A stretch of 64,000 bases of DNA from an uncultured Alphaproteobacteria bacterium (lineage in GTDB: Bacteria; Pseudomonadota; Alphaproteobacteria; JALCBB01): the NCBI GenBank assembly GCA_958267355.1, contig OY279575.1, positions 976,335 through 1,040,334 of the forward strand, in the 5' to 3' direction. Both the position numbers and the translations under genes were made by a program. Positions 1 to 8,086 of the stretch are shown here, one piece after another (position 1 is the stretch's first letter; the number at the start of each line of letters is the position of its first letter). The notes under the pieces are model-generated. The model worked only from the letters and a program-made list of their open reading frames with translations. It was not told the DNA's origin and did no database searches.

Positions 1-1183
1 CGTCGGGATTTTCTAAGCCGCAGAAGACGCGCATAAGCCACCCCTTGTGCTGCCATGTTTCGTGCCACGCAGCAGCAGGACGCATCGCCCGCAGATCATA
101 CGGCACGAGCAGGCTATCAAATCCGCCCCACGACGGACCCATGACAAACAGCTCAAGCGCGTCGCAAAAGGCGGCGACTGCAGCTTCGTCGTAGCGCGAG
201 TTTAAAGTGAAGGCGAACAGTCCGCCTGCTCCTGAGAAGTCGCGAGCGAAGATGGCGTGGTCGGGGTGGTCAGCCCGCCCAGGATGAATCACGGCTTCTA
301 CTTCTGGGTGTGCAGCAAGCCGCTCGGCGAGTTCGTATCCGCCTGCTTCGTGTTGGCGCAGACGCACGGGCAGGCTACGCATTCCGCGCAATGCTAGAGC
401 GGCGTCTTCGGGCGACACGCCGTCTCCGCGCAGCTCAAAGGCGTTGCGGAGTTCAGCCGCAATCTTTCCGCGCGAAGCGAGTGTTCCGAGCAGCAAGTCG
501 CTACCGCCCGAGAAGTACTTCGTGCCCGCGTGGAGGTCAATATCAACGCCGTGGGCAAGCGCGTCAAAGTACAAAGGAGTCGCCCACGTGTTGTCAATCA
601 CGCTCGGCACCCTATGACGACGCGCCGCCGCCGCCAACGCAGGCACATCGCTAAGCTCAAAAGTCAGCGAGCCCGGACTCTCAATAAACAACAGCTGCGA
701 GTTCTCGCTGAAAAGCGAGTCTATGTCTGCGCCGATGCGCGGATCATACCACTGCACGGAAACTCCACGGCGCGGCAAAACCTTCTCGCAGAAATAACGG
801 TTCGGATGATACACCGTCAAAGGCACCAGCACTTGTCCGCCGCATTGCGTGAAAGTGTCGTAGCAAAGCGTGATGGCAGCAAGACCCGACGGCAGAAGCA
901 GACAATCATCAGCAGCAGCAAGATCGCGTACGACTTCTTCCAGCGCAAAGTGCGTGTCGGTGCCTTGGAGTCCGTAGCGTAAGAAGTTTTGTCCGATTTC
1001 GTGCGGACGCGGCACGCCAATCTCACGAGCAGAAAACTTCTTCATCGTCGCGTAATCAGGATAAATAATCGTAGACGCACGTTGAATAGGCGGATTAATA
1101 GGCGTTCCGCCGTGCTTTTCTATGGGGTACCGCCCGCGCTGTGAAAGCCGCGTCTCCGCCCGCATCTTGCCTTGCTTACTCAT
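1..1183 (-). CDS. metC: Cystathionine beta-lyase-like PLP enzyme, 3' end cut by window edge
   Basis: The frame is open on the minus strand from an ATG at 1183 to the window edge, about 394 codons, so only a few C-terminal residues can be missing. It belongs to the Cys/Met-metabolism fold-type-I PLP enzymes; the likely reaction is cleavage of cystathionine to homocysteine, pyruvate and ammonia in methionine synthesis in the cytoplasm. Visible blocks are GGTPINPPIQRASTIIYP near the N-terminus, LLLPSGLAAITLCYDTF, DNTWATPLYFDALAHGVD, the PLP-lysine block HAGTKYFSGGSDLLLGT and the terminal RVFCGLENPD. No good Shine-Dalgarno sequence precedes the ATG. Cystathionine gamma-lyase or a sulfhydrylase of the same family cannot be excluded, but size and blocks fit MetC best. 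The repeat island begins directly upstream. Confidence 0.85.
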   Translation of the reverse strand, partial: MSKQGKMRAETRLSQRGRYPIEKHGGTPINPPIQRASTIIYPDYATMKKFSAREIGVPRPHEIGQNFLRYGLQGTDTHFALEEVVRDLAAADDCLLLPSGLAAITLCYDTFTQCGGQVLVPLTVYHPNRYFCEKVLPRRGVSVQWYDPRIGADIDSLFSENSQLLFIESPGSLTFELSDVPALAAAARRHRVPSVIDNTWATPLYFDALAHGVDIDLHAGTKYFSGGSDLLLGTLASRGKIAAELRNAFELRGDGVSPEDAALALRGMRSLPVRLRQHEAGGYELAERLAAHPEVEAVIHPGRADHPDHAIFARDFSGAGGLFAFTLNSRYDEAAVAAFCDALELFVMGPSWGGFDSLLVPYDLRAMRPAAAWHETWQHKGWLMRVFCGLENPD

Positions 1184-1332
1184 AGTGTTTTTCTAGTATG
1201 GATTCATAAAACTATCAAGACAGATTAGGTTTTAATAGACTCCTGCTTTTGGCAGAACTGGGTTCTGCGGGGTTTTTAAGTTTTCAGTGAGGGGAGGGGT
1301 GGGCACGCTTGGGGCTTGCCCCAAGCGTGAGG

Positions 1333-1371
1333 GAATTAAAGAGTGGTTGCCCGCAGGGCAACCTCCTTATT
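1333..1371 (+). repeat. R8 module: GAATTAAAG plus GTTGCCCGCAGGG hairpin
   Basis: The string GAGGGAATTAAAG followed by GTTGCCCGCAGGG recurs in reverse orientation at about 7841-7876. Here the hairpin is GGTTGCCC, loop GCA, GGGCAACC. In the other copy one arm is altered. Confidence 0.6.
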
Positions 1372-1396
1372 CTTTTCTGTATGGCTTTACTTTACC

Positions 1397-1419
1397 TCCT
1401 CTCCAGCCAGACGGATATT
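1397..1419 (+). repeat. R7: 20-bp repeat shared with the break point in iscS
   Basis: CTCCAGCCAGACGGATATTA occurs here and, reverse complemented, at about 13365-13384, where it forms the foreign 3' end of the truncated cysteine desulfurase gene. Confidence 0.7.
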
Positions 1420-1518
1420 ATTAAACCACCCCCCCTATGGGCACGAAGGCAACAGGCCTTATTTCTCTACATTTTTTCTTTTTGTCTTTTTGTATATAGA
1501 GGGGGACTATTTAATTAA

Positions 1519-1627
1519 CACCCCCCTAGGGGCGCGAAGGCACGCAGTGCCGAGCGGGCAAAGGGGGGTCAAGGGTTGCGAGCGTCCGTAGGACGCGAAG
1601 CAAACCTTGGGGGGGATGGGCGGGAAG
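1519..1627 (+). repeat. R1 repeat, copy a
   Basis: The R1 plan is CACCCCCCTAGGGG, then a variable hairpin, then GCAAAGGGGGGTC, then a second variable hairpin, then GGGGGGATGGGYGGGAAG. In this copy module one contains GGCACGCAGTGCC. Module two is long, built on GGTTGCG/CGAAGCAAACC around an inner CGTCC-GTA-GGACG hairpin. Confidence 0.75.
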
Positions 1628-1713
1628 CCAAGTAACCAATCCGCAAAGAATAGAAAAAAATTAAAGCTGTGGCTCGTCAGAGCCACGCAAAGGGACGCGC
1701 TCAGCGCGTCCCC

Positions 1714-1777
1714 GATTGCGCACTTTAGCGCGAGCCTTGGCGAGCGCGTGAGCGCAATCTCTGCGCGAAGCGCGATT
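1714..1777 (+). repeat. R4 repeat, copy a, abutting the type IIG stop codon
   Basis: A 64-bp block starts with GATTGCGC, carries GCGCAATC about 40 bp on (8-bp outer stem) and ends in GCGCGAAGCGCGATT. The same block, nearly identical and reversed, lies at 19233-19296, just upstream of the type ISP gene. Its last base here touches the stop codon of the type IIG gene. Confidence 0.75.
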
Positions 1778-4700
1778 TCAATCCCCCATTTCAGGATACG
1801 GCAGAGCGTCAGAGAGCCAAGGGTTTGGGTCTCCGCCTTGAAACTTGTCTAGGTAGTTAAAGATGAATTTGCCCATGCGCTTATGTGTGGCGCGTTGTTC
1901 TGCGTTTCTTTTGCCGATGACTGCGAAGCTATCTAGGATATGTTGAATATCGTTTTTGTCGGTGAATCCGTAGAGCATAAAGAACAGAGCGTCTAACCGC
2001 GCCCGCAGATGAAAGCGTTCTTCTTCGTTCCAGATGAAAGGCTCACGATTCCAGCCTTGGTCGCGGGCGAAGGAGTCCAAGTCGTGTGCTGTATAAGTGA
2101 GCCGAAACGAGTCCCGCCACACTAAGTCGCGAGCTGTCCGCCCGCCGATTTTTGTTTCGTTAAGAGTTTCAGGGGGGATAACAGGCAGTTGTTCTACAAG
2201 GTACCAGTTCATATTTGTACCCTGCAACTTACAGCGTGCAATATAGTCAAGAGCAAGAGAATTGAAATTGGCGCAAAGGATAGGCAAGCATTCCTTATAT
2301 TTGGCTTCCTCTTCATCCAAAGGCAACAGGACCGACGCAGAATTTCCAAAGCCAACCCGTGGAGCAATTGCAGAAATCATTGTCCGCTCATTAGTGGCAT
2401 TGGTGATATTGCGAAAGGCTAAAAAGTATTGCATATCGGTTTTTACTTTTTTGGCAAATTCTTCTTGCGGAATCCAATTGTGCGGCTCGGGTAAAAATTT
2501 CGGATCTGCATGTTCTTGTGCTGTAGTTACTTCTGTGACATACGGGTTATATAGATTCTCAGTATTAATCTTGACCGTGGAGAAGCGATGGTCAAACTGG
2601 TAGACCATCCGCCCCTGATAGAGTGGCACATAGTCCTTCTTTTCGTAGTGCAGAATATTTTTGTTAGCCACGCGCTTAAACCCTTGCTCCGTCAATTCCT
2701 TTTCTGTACGGAACAAGTGCGAAGCACTTGTCATATGGAACATTGTACTGCAACGAACAGGCCAAGTAAGGTTTTTCTTGGTGTGGTTATGAAGGGCAGG
2801 CAATCGGCGATAAACAGCAAGCACTAAATCGGCATCCTGCTTGTTTTTAAAAAGTGGTGCGGTACCCGTATTTGGATTCACCAGAGAAAAATCCTTGGCG
2901 GTTAGGGAAAATCCCCGCGCTTTATAGGTTCGGGCGGTTTTCTTGTCAGTTCCGCCTTCTATCTCTAAGACTGAGCGCAAAAAGAAAGCGCAATCGGTTT
3001 TTCTAAACTTGCGCTCGTCTCCACCGATAACTGAGATAAGAAATCTGAATCTAGAATCCACATCGTGGAAGAAACTTCCTTTTTCCGCGCGTCGATTCTC
3101 AAAGTCAAACAGACAGGCGATTTTTTCACCTGTGCTTACTTCCCCAAAGAACTCGAAGTAGGATTTATCAGTCACAAGACCCGAAGGAGTCACCAGTCCT
3201 GTCAAACCTTTTGGCTGAATCAAACCTTGCGCCCGCTCTACAAATAGAGCGTAGTAATTAATATCGCCATCTGTCATCCAATAATAAAAGATACTTTCCC
3301 GCACTGCCCGTGCTATATTCTCGTGCTTTCGGACAGCTTTTGCAAAATCTTCATAAAGCGGATTCCCTTGTCGCTTTAAGGCGGTAATCATTTTTTTGCG
3401 CTGACTTGCAGTTTTTGCTTTAGCGATTTCCTCATCACGGATTGCAAACCACTCCACTTCTTGCAACTTAATTCTTTCCCACGGTGGATTGGAAATTATC
3501 GCGTCAAACCCGCCCTGCGGATTCTTGCTTGTTACATCCTGCCAAATATGCGGGAAGGCAATTTCCCAAGGGAAAAACTTTTCTTTGTCCATCAGGGCAT
3601 AAATTGGATGCAAAATATCTGCCATTCCCTCAGATACTTCACGAGCCTCAATAGCTGTATGGAGATTTTTTCCTTGCGCCCGAATCCAAGCATCAATTTT
3701 TGCAACAATACCCCCATCAATTGGGTTTGTTTTTCTGAGTTTAGTCCATCTGTTTTTGCCCCAAAATTCAGGATAGACCCAACGCAAGGCGTGAAAGAAA
3801 GAAAGAAATTCATGGTAGCTTTGCAATTTATTTCGCAAAGCTTGGTACTTACTCTCAGAAAGTTTAACCGAGTCAAGATCAATATCGGAGATTTGTTCTA
3901 TCTCCTTCATCTGCTCGGATGCACCTTCTACCAAATTTTCAAAATCAGGAAAAATTGTTGGACCAATTTCATACACATCGTCCTGCAGTTGGTCTATGAA
4001 TTCCCCAAACAAAGAATCTCCGTGTTGAATGTGATGGTCTAGGTAGGAAAGCGGTGCACCGACCGTAAAAGAATGTAGCCATAGCGATAACTTGGCAACT
4101 TCTACAGCATAATAACTCTTATCAACCCCGTGGATGCACCGCTTCAAAACCATACGGCGGATAAGATTACTAGGGTTTAAGTGTTCGCTCCCCTGCACTT
4201 CCCACTTGTGCTGGTTGATGTTCTTCTCAATCGTGCCACTCAAGGCTTCAATATCTTCCAAAACCGAAGAAGTCTTACCCGCCTGCAGGGAGGTATCAAT
4301 TGCTTTCTCTATCCGCTTGGTGAGCCAATCGGTTGCACCAACTAAAAAGTGCCCGCTTCCCATTGCAGGGTCTAGAATTTTGAGCCCCAAAAGTGCGGCG
4401 GCGGGGTCTTCTTGCTTCTCGCAATCTTCTGCCAAGGGAGTCAGAGTTCTATCTAATATCAACCGCACCAAATCTTTAGGCGTGTAATAGGTACCACTTG
4501 TCTTACGCAAATTGGCGTTCGGCACAGCCCGCCACTCACCCCCCGCCTTATGTTCAGGAGACGCATAACGCAACTCCACATCGTACTGCGACAACTGCTC
4601 GTAAATTGTACCTAGCTCACGCGCCGACAAGTCGTAAAAGTTAATCCACCCCTTGCCAAGCAAAGTGCCTACTTCTGCCCGCGTTATTCCGTCAAAGATT

Positions 4701-5935
4701 TCTGCAAAGTCCCTATCGGAAAGTTTAATCTCCGTCAAAAGTGGAGCGTGATTTTCATCAAACAAGCCACCGTTATAGGGCGGAATTCCTAAATCATCAT
4801 TACCCTTGTCTATGATTTGGCACAGCTTGGTGAAGTGCTTCCAGTAATTTTTGTCTCTATCGCTAAACGCTTTTCTGCCCCCTTCATCAAGTTTCTTGTC
4901 AATTTCTTCACGGATTTCGCGCAAGCTGTAATCCCGATAGGACTCTTCTCTGTCAGTAAGGTCTCGCACAGGCAAAAGATTGCGATCTTCTGCATACAAA
5001 ATAAACAACAAGCGAAACAAAAAGGTCAGAGACGCCGCCTGCAGTTGCTCTTTATCTACCTTGTCAGGAGACTCTGGACTCGCCGCCTCCGCCATAAAGT
5101 TAATTAGCCGCTTGAAAGTTTCGTCAAGAATTTGCCCACTCAATTCTTCAGTAATTTCTATTCGCCATTTTTCTGACTCGCCCTGTGCCAGATTCAAAAA
5201 GCTGCTTGCCTCGTCCATGGGCGTAAAAGCATGCGGCGAGAAAAACAAAGCAAAAATCGTCAAAACAAAATCACGCTCGCCCAAACGCGAATTGGGCTTA
5301 AATAACGACTCTTGCTTGTCGTCCGTGTCTAAGCCCAAGGCTTGCCACAGGTCAATCTGTAAATACTTGTCCGCAGGAGAGTCCGCCGCGTGCCAATAAA
5401 GCCGCCAAAACCGCCCGTTGGTTAAAATGCCCCAGCCAATCTTTTTGTTGGTGCGCGCCGCCCTGTCCAAGTACCGCAAAACCTGCCACTCAGGCGTGCC
5501 GTGAGATTCTTCCTTATCGCGCTCTCTGTGCCCCAGTTTGGCTTGTAGCTTTTTTGCCTCCAAAATCGTCGTGCAGTTTTTCATCCGCACTGCATGATCA
5601 TCAACGCGCTTCGCCCGCTGATGCGAAGGCGAGTCCTTAATAAATAAAGCGTAATCCACCCGCTTCTGCGAAGTTATACCCTTTTCAGAAATTCCCCCCG
5701 ACTTCTGCTCACGAGTAAAACCCCAGCCCAACTTATCAAAAAGCCGCTCTATAATATGTTGCTTAACATCTTCTTCGGAAAAATCGCGGTCGTAGGTAAT
5801 TTTCTCGTCAATAAAATCATCGCGCAAAGACTTAATCTCTGCGCTTATTTCCTCGCCCTTCTGGAAAAGCTCCTTGTACCTCTCAGGAAAATCGTGCGTC
5901 AAAAACGCCTCAGTAAAAGGGCCCTGCTCTATCAC
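1778..5935 (-). CDS. Type IIG (Eco57I-like) restriction endonuclease-methyltransferase
   Basis: Single chain of 1385 residues that should both cut DNA and methylate adenine at its own site. The N-terminal nuclease is seen as D94 in KRVDYALFI and E126-A-K128 in TTILEAKK, a PD-(D/E)XK core. The methyltransferase follows: TSGTYYTPKDLV (about 479-490), motif I DPAMGSGHF (522-530) and catalytic NPPW (816-819), the N6-adenine class. The remaining 560 or so residues should hold target recognition. The start is a GTG at 5935 with GGGGGGAG just upstream. The gene stands alone with R1 repeats on its 5' side and R4 touching its stop. BREX PglX is a related family, but no BREX partner genes are present. 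The sequence is AT-richer than core genes, in keeping with transfer. Confidence 0.9.
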   Translation of the reverse strand: MIEQGPFTEAFLTHDFPERYKELFQKGEEISAEIKSLRDDFIDEKITYDRDFSEEDVKQHIIERLFDKLGWGFTREQKSGGISEKGITSQKRVDYALFIKDSPSHQRAKRVDDHAVRMKNCTTILEAKKLQAKLGHRERDKEESHGTPEWQVLRYLDRAARTNKKIGWGILTNGRFWRLYWHAADSPADKYLQIDLWQALGLDTDDKQESLFKPNSRLGERDFVLTIFALFFSPHAFTPMDEASSFLNLAQGESEKWRIEITEELSGQILDETFKRLINFMAEAASPESPDKVDKEQLQAASLTFLFRLLFILYAEDRNLLPVRDLTDREESYRDYSLREIREEIDKKLDEGGRKAFSDRDKNYWKHFTKLCQIIDKGNDDLGIPPYNGGLFDENHAPLLTEIKLSDRDFAEIFDGITRAEVGTLLGKGWINFYDLSARELGTIYEQLSQYDVELRYASPEHKAGGEWRAVPNANLRKTSGTYYTPKDLVRLILDRTLTPLAEDCEKQEDPAAALLGLKILDPAMGSGHFLVGATDWLTKRIEKAIDTSLQAGKTSSVLEDIEALSGTIEKNINQHKWEVQGSEHLNPSNLIRRMVLKRCIHGVDKSYYAVEVAKLSLWLHSFTVGAPLSYLDHHIQHGDSLFGEFIDQLQDDVYEIGPTIFPDFENLVEGASEQMKEIEQISDIDLDSVKLSESKYQALRNKLQSYHEFLSFFHALRWVYPEFWGKNRWTKLRKTNPIDGGIVAKIDAWIRAQGKNLHTAIEAREVSEGMADILHPIYALMDKEKFFPWEIAFPHIWQDVTSKNPQGGFDAIISNPPWERIKLQEVEWFAIRDEEIAKAKTASQRKKMITALKRQGNPLYEDFAKAVRKHENIARAVRESIFYYWMTDGDINYYALFVERAQGLIQPKGLTGLVTPSGLVTDKSYFEFFGEVSTGEKIACLFDFENRRAEKGSFFHDVDSRFRFLISVIGGDERKFRKTDCAFFLRSVLEIEGGTDKKTARTYKARGFSLTAKDFSLVNPNTGTAPLFKNKQDADLVLAVYRRLPALHNHTKKNLTWPVRCSTMFHMTSASHLFRTEKELTEQGFKRVANKNILHYEKKDYVPLYQGRMVYQFDHRFSTVKINTENLYNPYVTEVTTAQEHADPKFLPEPHNWIPQEEFAKKVKTDMQYFLAFRNITNATNERTMISAIAPRVGFGNSASVLLPLDEEEAKYKECLPILCANFNSLALDYIARCKLQGTNMNWYLVEQLPVIPPETLNETKIGGRTARDLVWRDSFRLTYTAHDLDSFARDQGWNREPFIWNEEERFHLRARLDALFFMLYGFTDKNDIQHILDSFAVIGKRNAEQRATHKRMGKFIFNYLDKFQGGDPNPWLSDALPYPEMGD

Positions 5936-6099
5936 GGACTAACTCCCCCCACAGGTAAATAGGCAAATTCAGCCCCTACCTTACTACGAAATGGAAATTT
6001 GGGGGTACAGCGTGCCTCCACCCCCCTTAAAGAATCCTTTTCTACCTATCTTTTCTCTGTAATTCTCTGTTTTTAGAATTATGGGCTGATTAGAGAATT

Positions 6100-6247
6100 C
6101 ACCCCCCTAGGGGCTGTGTCTGCCGTAGGCAGGCACAAGGGCAGCACGGCGAAGCTTGCCGAGCCGTGCAAAAAGCGCCCGCAAGGGCGCGTAAAAAAGC
6201 TGGGGTCTAACTTTGCGAAGCAAAGTTAGGGGGGGATGGGCGGGTAG
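6100..6247 (+). repeat. R1 repeat, copy b, with expanded middle
   Basis: It begins CACCCCCCTAGGGG. Module one is GTGTCTGCC-GTA-GGCAGGCAC, the same module used in copies e and f. The usual middle is replaced by a GCACGGC/GCCGTGC hairpin and GCGCCC-GCAA-GGGCGC. Module two is TAACTTTGC-GAA-GCAAAGTTA. It ends GGGGGGATGGGCGGG. Confidence 0.75.
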
Positions 6248-6334
6248 AGGTTTCAAAATTTACCCTACGAAGATTTTTTATTTTCTTTCTTTATGTTTTT
6301 TTAGTTTTTAGAAATATGGGCTGATTAGAGAATT

Positions 6335-6427
6335 CACCCCCCTAGGGGCGCGAGTGAGCGTAGCGAACGAGCGGGCAAAGGGGGGTCAAAGTCTGCGTAG
6401 CAGACTTTGGGGGGGATGGGTGGGAAG
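6335..6427 (+). repeat. R1 repeat, copy c, left end of orf309 unit A
   Basis: It begins CACCCCCCTAGGGG. Module one is a GCGCGAGTGAGC / GCGAACGAGC imperfect hairpin. The middle is GCAAAGGGGGGTC. Module two is AAAGTCTGC-GTA-GCAGACTTT, a perfect 9-bp stem. It ends GGGGGGATGGGTGGGAAG. Confidence 0.8.
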
Positions 6428-6549
6428 GCCACAGGAAATTTATTTTTAAATTTATTTTTTGGCTGTGAGTCTAGATTTGCGCCCGATTTATCTCTTTTTT
6501 TGCCCCAAAAATTCGTAAAAAATTTGAATCTGCCTGAAAATGGCTCATT

Positions 6550-6561
6550 TCCTATATAGGA
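6550..6561 (+). promoter_or_regulatory. TCCTATATAGGA palindrome and probable -10 in orf309A leader
   Basis: A perfect 12-bp palindrome with TATATA at its centre lies about 65 bp before the ATG and is kept unchanged in copy B (9177-9188), although nearby leader bases differ. It could be the -10 element, an operator over it, or both. No clear -35 box is seen at normal spacing. Confidence 0.45.
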
Positions 6562-6578
6562 GAATTTCGCAACTCTAT

Positions 6579-6612
6579 TAGCCCCCAAACCCCTAAACCC
6601 TAAACCCCAACC
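6579..6612 (+). promoter_or_regulatory. C-rich CCCTAAA-like leader tract (G4 motif on minus strand)
   Basis: The leader has runs CCCCC-AAA-CCCC-TAAA-CCC-TAAA-CCCC, so the opposite strand has at least four G-runs of three or more with short loops, a G-quadruplex-forming pattern. Copy B keeps it with changed spacers (about 9127-9159). A weak Shine-Dalgarno sequence (AAGGA) and the ATG follow. Confidence 0.45.
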
Positions 6613-6626
6613 CGAAGGATTACCCC

Positions 6627-7556
6627 ATGCACGCCCCCCGCCCAGCCGACCAGCCAACGACAGCCGCCAAGCTGCAGGAAGTGCGCCAATACCTGTCCGC
6701 CCTTGACCCCGAACTACTGACGGAATCCCTAGCCAACCACTACGCGGGGCAGGCGAGCAAGAGTGCAGAAATCCGCAGGGCTAACCTTGCTCAACTCCTA
6801 CCCCATCTCAACGACAAACTAGAAGACGAAGTCCAAGCCCTACTGTCGCTCCAACGCTCTATTCAAGAAGAAGACGAAACCAACGCCAAAGAGCGAGCAT
6901 TAGGCAGGGCTTTTAACGCCCAACGAAGACGTGATGAACGCCAGCTCATAATGTTCAACTTAGAGTTATTACGGCTCAATCCTACGCCTGAAGGTTTAAC
7001 CGAGCAAGAACTTCGCCACCACCAAGAGATTACAACCGAGACAATGAACAGGTTAACCGAAGCCTTAGAAAACCTGCGCACCCGCGGAAAGCTCGTAGAG
7101 CCTGAAACCTTTGACAAAAAACAACCCATAGCCCCCCGCCGCAACCTGCGGCGAGAAGAAGCCATACGCCGTACTGAGATGATCCGCGAGCTGACGCAGT
7201 TCTGCGAGCTTGTAGAACAAGTTGTGGCAGGAAAGAAAATCGTTGATGACGCGACTATGGCAGAGCTAATCGACCGCGCCCAAGCGTACCTATCCCCAGA
7301 CCAGCCTGTAAAGGAATACAGCGAGACCGAAGACTACCGCTCCACCCGCCGTTTGATAGATAACAGTTCTTCACACGAGAAGAAGATTGCGCTGCGTGTA
7401 GAAGCTGAAGACCGCTACGCTGGCATGGATTGGAGCAACCCGTACGAAAAGAAGCCCGACAAGCCCAAAAAAGAGCCAAGTGCCATCTATGTAGACGGAG
7501 GCAACATCCCCAACCCCAAACTCTACCCCCCAAAACCTAAAGCCCAAGCCCCCTAG
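6627..7556 (+). CDS. Unrecognised 309-residue charged helical protein, copy A
   Basis: I do not recognise the family. The protein is soluble, rich in E, R, K, Q and L, and mostly predictable as helix (for example about residues 60-110 and 170-200). It ends in a proline-rich tail with YVDGGNIPNPKLYPPKPK. No signal peptide, membrane segment, zinc ligands, Walker motif, DDE triad, HUH motif or serine/tyrosine recombinase signature is visible. The ATG at 6627 follows AAGGA eight bases upstream. Compared with copy B by eye, 12 residues differ while about 60 codons differ silently, so selection keeps the protein. The stop codon is the right boundary of the repeated unit. It could be a mobilisation factor, a DNA-binding regulator of the unit or a cargo gene. 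Confidence 0.8.
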   Translation: MHAPRPADQPTTAAKLQEVRQYLSALDPELLTESLANHYAGQASKSAEIRRANLAQLLPHLNDKLEDEVQALLSLQRSIQEEDETNAKERALGRAFNAQRRRDERQLIMFNLELLRLNPTPEGLTEQELRHHQEITTETMNRLTEALENLRTRGKLVEPETFDKKQPIAPRRNLRREEAIRRTEMIRELTQFCELVEQVVAGKKIVDDATMAELIDRAQAYLSPDQPVKEYSETEDYRSTRRLIDNSSSHEKKIALRVEAEDRYAGMDWSNPYEKKPDKPKKEPSAIYVDGGNIPNPKLYPPKPKAQAP

Positions 7557-7644
7557 CACCTTGCGGTGCGGCATTCGTGCCAGCCCTTGTTGCCCCCACC
7601 AACCGCCACGCCCCATAGTTTCAATGGGGGGCTAATTGAGCCAA
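7556..7644 (+). repeat. R5 repeat, copy a
   Basis: It begins with the GCACC-TTGC-GGTGC hairpin at the last base of the orf309A stop codon and runs through CCGCCACGCCCCATAG and GCTAATTGAGCCAA. An inverted copy lies at 20181-20269 with only a handful of differences. Confidence 0.75.
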
Positions 7645-7650
7645 GCCCCA

Positions 7651-7752
7651 AGTGCGCCCACCTGCGGGCGAATGCCGTGGCTTCGCCGCCGCTTCGCGGT
7701 GGCTAACGCCGCCGCTTCGCGGTGGCTAACGCCGCCGCTTCGCGGTGCCCGC
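7651..7752 (+). repeat. R2 repeat, copy a, with tandem GCTAAC units
   Basis: CCCACCTGCGGGCGAATGCC is followed by GTGGCTTC and three units of the 23-bp GCCGCCGCTTCGCGGTG-GCTAAC repeat. Related copies lie at 7869-7942, 13095-13145 and 19546-19643, with one, zero and two such units. Confidence 0.7.
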
Positions 7753-7868
7753 CCCCCTGCGTCCCGAGGGGGTGAGGGTTGCTTCGCAACCCTGCTCCAT
7801 AGCGGAGTTATACCCCAATTCAGACCAAAGGACAGAATCCGCACCCTGCGGGCAACTGCCCTTTAATT

Positions 7869-7942
7869 CCCTCGCGGGCTTCGCCCGCGCCCACCTGCGG
7901 GCGAATGCCGTGGCTAACGCCGCCGCTTCGCGGTGCCCGCCC
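7869..7942 (+). repeat. R2 repeat, copy b
   Basis: It begins CCCTCGCGGGC-TTC-GCCCGCG, then CCCACCTGCGGGCGAATGCC and a single GCTAAC unit, ending in GTGCCCGCCC. It runs directly into an inverted R1 end. Confidence 0.7.
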
Positions 7943-7980
7943 TCGTGCCTGCCTACGGCAGACACAGCCCATAGGGGGTG
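7943..7980 (-). repeat. R1 repeat, copy f, partial
   Basis: On the minus strand it reads CACCCCCTATGGGCTGTG and then the GTCTGCC-GTA-GGCAG hairpin module, after which it switches to R2 sequence. The palindromic core has TATGG in place of TAGGG. Confidence 0.6.
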
Positions 7981-8086
7981 AATTATATAAATGCTCCCTT
8001 ATTAGAAAAAAAGTATCCAAAAAATAAAAAAAAGAGATAGAAAAAAATTAAGACCCGTTTGTGTGCCTTCACGCTCCTACAAGGGC

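Larger units (their letters stand above)
1184..1777. other. Non-coding stretch of hairpins and dispersed repeats
   Basis: No believable gene lies here; the short frames that cross it only translate repeats. In order it holds a perfect hairpin at about 1309-1332 (CGCTTGGGGC, loop TTG, complement), an R8 copy with the GGTTGCCC hairpin (1333-1371), an R7 copy (1397-1419), a partial R1 start near 1426, a T-rich run with TATATAGAGGGGGACTAT (about 1492-1510), a full R1 copy (1519-1627), a GACGCGC/GCGCGTC hairpin near 1694-1712 and an R4 copy that touches the stop codon of the type IIG gene. Confidence 0.7.
5936..6626. other. Repeat-filled spacer and orf309A leader
   Basis: It contains the 5' flank of the type IIG gene, two R1 copies (6100-6247 and 6335-6427), each preceded by a T-rich run ending TATGGGCTGATTAGAGAATT, and the AT-rich leader of the 309-residue gene. 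No gene is seen. The string TTACTACGAAAT near 5982 also occurs upstream of the broken iscS near 14109; it may be promoter-related. Confidence 0.65.
6335..7556 (+). mobile_element. orf309 unit, copy A
   Basis: This is a 1222-bp block that recurs inverted at 8184-9380. Homology starts at CACCCCCCTAGGGG (R1 copy c), runs through a shared AT-rich leader and ends at the stop codon of the 309-residue gene, CCCCCTAG. Outside these points the two copies have unrelated flanks: here the T-rich GATTAGAGAATT on the left and an R5 repeat starting at the last base of the stop codon on the right. The ends carry CCCCCTAG in the same orientation, not as inverted repeats, and no target duplication is evident. 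Calling it mobile is inference from two sites with clean ends. Confidence 0.6.

Noticed and set aside
1..25. TTCTAAGCCGCAGAA in metC also occurs near 19790-19804 in the repeat mosaic
   Set aside because: It encodes the conserved FCGLE block of MetC, and the shared string is only 15 bases, so chance is the simpler explanation.
1607..1852. Open frame of 81 codons across R1/R4 repeats
   Set aside because: It only translates repeats and then runs antisense into the type IIG gene; no ribosome site and no composition of a real gene. The same holds for frames at 7636-7981, 13015-13482, 19556-19816 and 20063-20778.
2713..2731. Perfect 8-bp hairpin ACAAGTGC-GAA-GCACTTGT inside the type IIG gene, like an R-family module
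   Set aside because: The encoded HMTSASHLF resembles a conserved block of this enzyme family, so the palindrome is explained by coding sequence.
1778..5935. BREX system (PglX)
   Set aside because: PglX and type IIG enzymes are related, but no brxA, brxB, brxC, pglZ or brxL gene is in the window.
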